From: Sphaeroforma sirkka
Lineage: Eukaryota; Opisthokonta; Ichthyosporea; Ichthyophonida
Direction of reading: 5' to 3'
Assembly (NCBI GenBank): GCA_001586965.3
Contig: LUCW03002289.1
Location: 80,001 to 113,834 of the forward strand
DNA length: 33,834 nucleotides
Shown here: in pieces, positions 26,851-33,834 of the stretch
Layout of the letters: each line of letters begins with the position of its first letter
How positions within the stretch are numbered: position 1 is the first letter of the stretch
Made by a program: the position numbers and the translations under genes
Notes under the pieces: model-generated
What the model was told of the DNA's origin: nothing
Seen by the model: only the letters and a program-made list of their open reading frames with translations
The model's database searches: none

Positions 26851-27388
26851 TGAGATAACATATTGGTGTTTAATTGTATTTATAATAATTTAATACAAAT
26901 TATTTTTCCAATATTTCCAAAGTGTTCTAAATTCACTTTGATGGCTCCAATAGCCTGAGTATTTGGTATGACTCATTTACTTGTACCTATTTGAAACGAT
27001 AGTAGATGTAGGATATTATAAAATAAATTTTATAATCTTTGAACTACTACTCACAGGTTTTGGTCTTGTCGCCAATCTCCAAACTCCATTAAGTATTTTT
27101 CTTTTTTAACTTTTCTCAGATAAAACTCTAATTTATATTAACTTGACTTATGTTCTTTTGTCTATTTACAAATTAGGCAAGTGGTCATGAACACTTAGTA
27201 CTTCTAGTGAAAATTATTCAATAAAGAACAGCTAGAGGTACGCCCTGTGTGATCGAGGATATTAAGGCTCTTAACAAGTGGCAGTCCCGATCATTCTTAC
27301 ACAAGCTACCACTGCTAAATCCTAACTGACTAAATTGTATTTTAGTTTAATATAGTTTGAAACCTACTAATTTCCATCGAAGTTTACA
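26851..27388 (+). repeat. 5' LTR of the second element (copy D)
   Basis: 538 bp from TGAGATAACATATTGG to CATCGAAGTTTACA; the most complete plus-strand copy and the best reference for the family. The TG..CA ends are typical of LTRs, although the preceding CAAGATCAAA is also shared with copy B. Confidence 0.8.
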
Positions 27389-27467
27389 TATTTTTCAGTT
27401 ATTTAGTAGTTACAGTAGTGTACTGCTTCTAGACTGTCTAACATCGATTTACTAGCCAGCAAATACT

Positions 27468-28120
27468 ATGGCTAAGGGTACTTCTAAAGGCAAGGGAGCC
27501 GCTAGCTCTAAGCCTGCTAAGCCTGCCGAGGTTCCTGAGGTCCCTGTGGGAAACACCTAGCCTGTCTGGAGTTGAGCCTGCCGAGGAAACTGTTGGGGAA
27601 GCCAATTCTGAGGTTGGTACAGAGGATAATTCTGAGGATGACACGTCGGATCCTAAAGCCTTGGAAGAAGAGGTATCTACTACCGCGGAAAGGCTCGCCA
27701 GCGTCCGTGTATCACCTAGGAGTGAAGCTCAGGACCCCAGCTTGCCCCCTGACTACGTGCCGTCAAATATTGGGGATAAACGTCGAAAGGCTGGAAAATT
27801 CGTGGATACGAATGTCGGGGGCATTATAACTCCACATCTAAAGGACACTCCAGCACAAATCCGGAGTAAAAAGGAAGTATTGGACCTGTCCGAAAATTTC
27901 GGTTTCGCCATCGATGGAGAAGCCATTCCATTCAGCTCAAATCTTGGGGCCGAAGCTGAGGACGCCATAACTCGACAACGAGTGGTTGGATCCTCTCAAT
28001 CTCGACGCCAATTGAACCGCACTGAAGCGTTCTTGAAGGAGCTAGCGGCAGCAGTAGTTGTGGACCCCTCTATCGTGTCCCACTTGGCTGATATTCTTCC
28101 TATACCGAAGAAGAAGAAAA
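27468..28120 (+). pseudogene. gag: gag-like ORF of the second element, frameshifted
   Basis: Starts MAKGTSKGKGAASSKPAK, an Ala/Lys/Pro-rich N-terminus, and meets TAG at 27558-27560. A shifted frame then runs to 28206 as a hydrophilic protein with an acidic stretch (SEVGTEDNSEDDTSDPK), VDTNVGGIITPHL and a KKKK end. No zinc knuckle is present. Position after the LTR and the shared MAK start make Gag the best reading; there is no sequence-domain proof. The frame runs into the residual 3' LTR. Confidence 0.5.
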
Positions 28121-28209
28121 ATTCTAAATTGTATCTTAGTTTGTATAACAGTTTAAAATATAGAAATATACATCGAAGTTTACATGCACGACACGTTGCC
28201 GTATAATAA

Positions 28210-28410
28210 AAAAAGGAAATGTTTCTTAGTTAAATCCGTCAGAGGAACAAGAATCGATGTCATATGAGACACGTATTGTGACCGCCAATTCACGGTGCCA
28301 GAAATTATCTCCAATTCATGGCGGTCTTGAGACAGTGGAAACGAGACAATTGTTGTTTTGAAACTATTCTGGCTAATAATTATATAATTATGGAGAGTAG
28401 CCCGTGCATA
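28210..28410 (-). pseudogene. Gypsy RT connection-region scrap
   Basis: On the minus strand a frame contains VNWRSQYVSHMTSILVPLTD followed by LTKK, which resembles the gypsy segment just after the RT (VNYYRRFIP...PLTDLTKK). Nothing else of that element is visible. It is opposite in orientation to the neighbouring elements and may predate them. Confidence 0.45.
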
Positions 28411-28423
28411 ATATACTGACAAT

Positions 28424-31101
28424 TGTCTAAAGAAGGGCTATTTTGTTTTTGATGAGACATAGAGACGAATGTCAGTACAACGGGCGCAGGTCAAGAGAGT
28501 ATCCCAATACCGTTCAAGATATGTTAGACCCCAGTAAGCCACGTACCATTGTCTACGCGTGCGTGTGTGTGTGTGTGTGTGTGTAGTGGAGGGGTTTCCA
28601 ATGGTCTCTTGTGTGGACGGATTTTAGTATTGACTCCAACATGGTTTTACAAATCATCTTTAGACTTTCTCCCTCAGGACCGCCCGGCAGACCCCAGCCC
28701 TGGCCCATGGGTCATGCAAAGTGCCACTGGTGTCTGGCTGACCCGCCTGACTTTCAATGTGCCAAGCGGCGAAACATACCCATACAGTATACGTACGTTC
28801 GAAAATAAATATGAAGAGTGGAAAACCCGAGCCGGGCAGATATAGCCTTCTAAATCCCGAAAGCCCGAAACCGTGATTTTTTTTTATGTACATTGTCTTG
28901 GTTCTTATTCTTTTTTAAACCCTCCAAAGATTCGTTGCTTTTAGTTCCCCGCACACACTCTCTCTCCCTCTCACTCTACTAGCTCTCTCTCTAGTAGTAA
29001 ATAGTAGTAGAGTTCTGGTCTCAAACATATATGTCCTGTTTACTTTTTTTTTTGTATAGATAAAATGAAGTTATTTTTAAATATATAAATAAAAATTTGC
29101 TATAATTTTGTAACAAAAAAAAAGCAAAAAAATACAAGTACCAATTTTTTATTTATTTAAAAAAATGTTTTTATTAGTGTTCATTGTAGACATGGTAAAC
29201 TAATCAGCAAACCGCCAATCCAGGAATCCCCAGAGGATCTGACTCACAGTCACAGACTCACAGTCACTACTAACACACACAGTCACTAACAGTCTAACAC
29301 ACAGTGATATTCTATTTATATTGTGAGTCCAGGAGTTTGGACTATATATAGCCCTTATTAGCCCACAAGTCACAAGAAGTCAATTCACAGAAAAGTATTT
29401 AGTACATACATAAATATTTCCATCCAGTTGGGGACTTGGGTCCTTGCCCCTTGCAGTTGGGGCTTGGGGTCTGGGAGTCTGAGACTCTGTGACGCTGGTA
29501 GGGGTGTTGGGGATTTTGTGATCTTTAACTTTGAATATATCACATTTTAAAATTGAGGTAGAAACCTCTTTAGTTATATATTTAAAAAAATAACTTAAAA
29601 ACACGAATTAAGGCTAGCTGGTAACCAATGTAAATAGATTTCAACACCGCGTTGTTTCTGAACTGCTACAATAGGCTACTCCGGAAATCGGCGTCATCGT
29701 TAATTACTCTTTTTACACGGTGTTGGTAAATACAACAGATTGAAGTTCCAAAATCCAAAATCCAAATCAAATTTCAACCCACTCCGCGACTCCGCGAGTC
29801 CGCGTCTCCTCCCAGCGTGTCCGGATTCCGGAAACGCATTTTGGTTTCTTAACGGTTTAACGTTTTCAAGGTCTCAACTCTTAACAGTCAACAAAATATC
29901 AAGGACTTGAGAAATTTACACTTATTTCTGATTATACGGACTATTTCCGGAGCTAGTATATGAAATACAGGGCAATCTTGGTAGCCTGATATATATGCAC
30001 TCTAGGTAAGTTTACATAGGACTACATGCCGTAAAAAGGTGAAACGGAAACGATTCAACTAGGTTTTTTTGAACGGGAAACGGCTTGAGGCTGCGTGAGT
30101 TCATATGACTAATGACAGGGCTGGTGGGCCCGATGGGCCCGATGGGCCCGGCTGGGGCCAGGGCAAGGAAAAAAAACAATAGGATTCAAATATGAGTCGC
30201 GAGTCACTTGTGAGTCGTGACCGGTTGCGAACCGACTTTGGCGAAAGTTCAAAGCTCGGCTCTTTGAGTCGTTTAGGATGTCCCCGTCTATATTGATAAT
30301 TGATTATTTATATTATTTTATCAACACAAGAGAAGAGATAAATTCAAAAAGAGTATTTCGACTTTCGTACGAGTAAAATTAAAAACGGGTTCTGTACTGA
30401 TGATTCTACTGAAGTTCGTTAGTTCTCAGTCTTAACGCGAATCCGAGACTCCGAGTCAGACTCACAATGAAGTCACAACTAATTACTATTTTAAAAATAC
30501 AATTTTCTCATAGACCTTTAAAAGAAACATCTGGTCGAAGCTATTTTTAATACTTTCGCAAAAAAAAAAAGGTGCAACTCCCACGGGACCCACGGTCACG
30601 GGCCACGACCAACGGCCACGAGTCCACGACACCGCGACATTCCATATTTAGGCTTCTCACACACAAGAAGTGGCAAGAGTCGAATAGTCTTAGGACTCCA
30701 GGACTCTACTACTAGTAGCTGTCCAGTAGTCAAGGAGAAGCCTGAACTTCTGAAGTTTTACATTTGTATACATTTTGTATATATAAAAAACGTCCCCTGA
30801 GACGCGAGACTGGAGTTTGCCGAGAGATTCCGAGAGTCAGAGACCCCCCGAGCCCCAATACTTTCACTTTACAACAAATATATCTAAATAAAGTATTCTC
30901 TTTTTATTTTTTTACATTTTACACAGCTTTCTATTGTTTAAAAAAAAACAAAAAACATTAGCACAAATATATACATATATTAGATACAATAAAGCTAAAA
31001 AATTGAAAATGTATATATACAACCAGCAAATGCCTTGTGACCCCAGTAAATAAGTATACAGTAGTGCGTAGAAGTTGCACAAATACAACTCTTATTCCAA
31101 A
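28424..31101. other. Long intergenic spacer before the PiT gene, with cryptic simple repeats
   Basis: 2.7 kb without a supportable gene. It holds (GT)n at 28562-28583 and many locally repeated short words: CACAGTCA repeats at 29243-29305, GGGCCCGAT repeats at 30126-30150, CCACGG/CACGAC repeats at 30587-30635, and CTAGTAGT-type runs at 28978-29000 and 30705-30735. AT-rich low-complexity sequence fills 29040-29170 and 30880-31020. The last part must contain the PiT promoter and 5' UTR. Confidence 0.5.
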
Positions 31102-33563
31102 ATGACCGACATCAGTGGCGCACCCTGTTACGGCATGGATCCGATTTTTGGAGTATGTGATATGCAACCGCTGAGTTGGATCGTTGCAGTCGCCATCCCT
31201 ACGTGCTTTGCTCTCGCCATGGTCATGGGTGCCAACGATGTGGCAAACGCATTCGGTACCAGTGTGGGGGCAGGAGTCCTTTCAATCAGAGTGGCATTAC
31301 CAATCGCCGCTGTATTTGAATTTGTCGGGGCCATCACACTCGGCAGAGGTGTTTCTAATACCATCCGAAAGGGTATTGTCGACACCTCCACTTTTAACGA
31401 AGTCCCCGGTCTCTTGATGCTGGGAAATTGGTGCTCAGCTGTTGGTGCCGCTGGATGGGTGGGAATCTCTACCGTGCTCGCGTTGCCCACGTCAACGACA
31501 AACGCCGTTGTTGGAGCTATTGTTGGCTTTGCTCTAACAGAGGTATGTCTTGCCTTATTACCCCGAAATCGGTTTTAAATCTGATTCCACATGATGTATT
31601 TCTAGTCGAGACCTTCACAATGTTAACTTTCAGAGCTGAGTTATTGCGTTTAGCTCTGTATTAGGTGTGTTCTACTTTCAAGGCTTAGTAATAGGTCGCC
31701 AGGGGATTTTCTGTAGCGTGTATGGTTTTATTCGACTTCTTAAGTCACCTTTCTTAAGTTTGTTGACAGGCTAGTCGATTTATTATATTTGAAAGTATCC
31801 CCTTGGAGACAGCGATAGGTGTATCTAACTAGAAGACACGCTACCTGCTAAGACGAGGATATATACAAATTGTATTTCTCTGAAATGCGTGTTTTTGAAA
31901 TCTTCTTTTTCGGTGGATATGTTGGGTAACTGCATGTCTCTTTGTATCTTGCATGTGTAATCCGTGACCAACTTTATATTGCATTTTTTAAATTGTAGAA
32001 TGGAAGTAATGGCGTGGATTGGAAGGGCTTAGGAACAATTGTGGCTAGTTGGATCATCTCCCCAATATTCGCTGGGTGTATGGCTGCCATTGTCTACACA
32101 GTGGCGAGGAAAGTTGTGCTTGAACAAGAGATTGAAGTCGGTCTCGCACGGTCTCGCTGGTTCTTATCCGCTGCTATTGCGCTGATTATTTTCTTAGTTA
32201 CTGTGTTCATCGCTTACGATGTGTCGGACAGTGTGGGTATCTGGTCATGGCTTGGAGCAGTTTTGGCCTTGGTCATTGCTGTCGTGGTTTTCTTGGCCTT
32301 GTTCTTCTTGCCGTTCGGAATCGACCTTTTCATCAAAATTGTTGTTAGCTCCATCGATGCGCGGGAAGAAAAGGCAGCTGAGGAGGCTGCCGAGAATGGC
32401 GAGGTAGGGACAACCAGCTCCAGTGTTGTGCAATTGACCAATCAAAATACTCAAAATGATATCGAGAAGAAAGGCTCGACGGGAAGCGAGATTGGTAATG
32501 CTGATGATCTGATGATTGAAGAAAGTGAACCCGATGCCAACCAAGGGATGACACGATACGATCAGACCGTGGAACGAAGGTAAGAAATATCATCAGAATA
32601 TGATGTTGGATATCCTCGGCGATTTATTTGATGAAATACGTGATAGTTGTGAAGATATCCTCGGCGATTTATTTGATGAAATACGTGATAGTTGTGAAGG
32701 TTATGTGTAGGCTGGTGCGTAATGCTGGTGTTCAATGGGGTTTGAGAAGTGCACACCAAGTCCTGGGTCTGTATTTATACGAAAGTGTATGTTTTGACCT
32801 TAGCGTCTTAGCTTGGCATGTCCTGTGAACAAATACGGTGGGGATTGGTCATGTATACAGTCGCTACAATACAATGGCATCGACTAACGGTTCGCTCTTT
32901 TTTCTCTCATCTATAGATTCGCCGCCGGCCAGGTTGTTAATGCTTGCTATCTCTCATTCAACCACGGTGCGAACGATATCGCAAATGTTGCCGGACCGGT
33001 CGCTGGTGTCTGGGGTGTATACACAACCGGTACCACCGCTGAGGAGGTATGTAACACCTGGATGTGCTTCTCTCTGTGTGTGTTGTATGATAATGAATTC
33101 ACCTGAATTGTAAATATTCGAGCACGTGCCGTCATCGACAAACTCTCATAACCCGTAATTTTTTTCCTCGTTTCAGTATGATACACCTATTTGGATCATC
33201 TGCGTGATGGGTGTCGGAATCGGTATTGGTCTAGCGATCTGGGGAGCTCCAGTCATGAGAACGATGGGTCAAAGCATGACTAAAGTTACACCGGCACGTG
33301 GATTCTCTATGGAAATTGGTACGGCCACTGCTGTGCTCATCGCTTCGTTCCTGGGTATTCCAGTCAGTACGACGCACGCAGCTGTCGGTAGTGTTATTGC
33401 AGTAGGTCTATGCAACGGTCAACCGTTGAAAGAAGCTGTGAATTGGAAGTTGTTCTCTGGTATTGCTATTGGATGGATCGTCACACTGCCTGTAGCGGGT
33501 GGGATATCAGCAGCAGTTTATGCGATATTCAGACCACTCGTCAATGCTGTGATGCAATATTAA
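31102..33563 (+). CDS. Sodium/phosphate symporter, PiT (SLC20/Pho4) family, complete
   Basis: Plasma-membrane transporter importing inorganic phosphate, most likely with sodium; H+ coupling also occurs in the family. Exons: 31102-31542, 31999-32579, 32917-33046 and 33177-33563 (TAA), GT..AG borders, phases 0, 2, 0, giving 512 residues. The family's two inverted half-signatures are both present: GANDVANAFGTSVGAGVL at residues 43-60 and NHGANDIANVAGPV starting at 356. PTSTTNAVVG in the first half and PVSTTHAAVG in the second are the matching serine/threonine-rich motifs. About ten hydrophobic helices are visible, with a hydrophilic central loop of roughly 80 residues (DAREEKAAEEAAENGE onward) as in SLC20 and fungal Pho89 proteins. 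All key motifs are intact. It shares no context with its retroelement neighbours. Confidence 0.95.
32609..32698. repeat. 45-bp tandem duplication in PiT intron 2
   Basis: GATATCCTCGGCGATTTATT and the following 25 bp occur twice in direct, apparently perfect succession within the 337-bp intron 2, about 30 bp after the exon 2 donor. It has no effect on the coding sequence. Confidence 0.9.
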
Positions 33564-33834
33564 TTAACGTAAATCATATAGAGAAGTAAGAGTTTGCTTC
33601 GTACAGTTATCTCAAACTCGTGTAAGTAAATATGGAATATAGTGGTTCATAGTCGAAAATTTGCCGGACACCAATCTGAAATCAAATGAATTCCCAACCA
33701 AAACAACTGACCTAGGGCGGTAAACGGTGTAATGGCAAAGGGGGTTAATCAAGGCCAGAACTAATTCAGCGGTTATACTCGCACAAACACACACACACAC
33801 ACATATATATATCTTTATACACATACAAATGATA
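33564..33834. other. 3' flank of the PiT gene
   Basis: Presumed 3' UTR and spacer. A short (CA)n/(TA)n tract lies at 33782-33811. No gene is supported. Confidence 0.5.

Larger units (their letters stand above)
26851..28184 (+). mobile_element. Second LTR retroelement, internally deleted
   Basis: A complete LTR (copy D, 26851-27388) is followed by a gag-like frame (27468-28120) and then by about 60 bp (28124-28184) matching only the last part of the LTR and ending CATCGAAGTTTACA. Protease, RT and integrase are all missing. It is the same LTR family and orientation as the large gypsy element. Confidence 0.75.

Noticed and set aside
28549..28893. Overlapping plus and minus ORFs near the (GT)n tract
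   Set aside because: No recognisable domain on either strand; both open by chance in a locally GC-richer segment.

Overview
This is nuclear DNA from an intron-bearing eukaryote. Coding sequences are split by short and long GT..AG introns, there are no operons or ribosome binding sites, and about a fifth of the window is pure microsatellite. The gene set (ZCCHC9 orthologue, membrane-tethered Kazal protein, SLC20/PiT phosphate transporter, MYND protein, flavin monooxygenase) and the compact exons with bloated AT-rich spacers suit a unicellular relative of animals or fungi, for example an ichthyosporean. That placement is inference; no marker gene proves it.

Layout, left to right. 1-3216 (minus): 5' two thirds of a flavin-containing monooxygenase (FMO) gene whose 3' end lies beyond the left edge. 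3217-6000: spacer with a large (TA)n/(TG)n block. 6106-10735 (minus): a six-exon MYND zinc-finger gene whose 2.7-kb first intron is mostly microsatellite. 10736-11370: a 635-bp divergent promoter region. 11371-14136 (plus): a complete four-exon ZCCHC9-like zinc-knuckle gene, whose first intron is again filled with (TA)n/(TG)n. 14876-15925 (minus): a single-exon membrane-anchored Kazal protein. 16441-18345: a 1.9-kb composite microsatellite (CATA, ACGT, TA and CA units).

18356-28400 is a nest of decayed retroelements. A Ty3/gypsy-type element (18356-25839) has broken gag, a mutated protease, a largely intact RT-RNase H ORF, a methyltransferase-like domain and an integrase. The integrase is split by about 1.85 kb carrying a LINE-like APE endonuclease fragment and an inverted LTR. 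To its right lies a broken copy of the FMO exon 2/intron 1 region (25840-26815), then a second internally deleted LTR element (26851-28184) and a minus-strand RT scrap.

28424-31101 is AT-rich spacer with cryptic simple repeats. 31102-33563 (plus) is a complete four-exon sodium/phosphate symporter of the PiT family. The five host genes share no obvious pathway; nothing suggests a functional cluster. The most interesting structures are the domain order and nesting of the retroelement, the FMO relic trapped between LTRs, and the paired microsatellite-filled first introns of two divergent genes.
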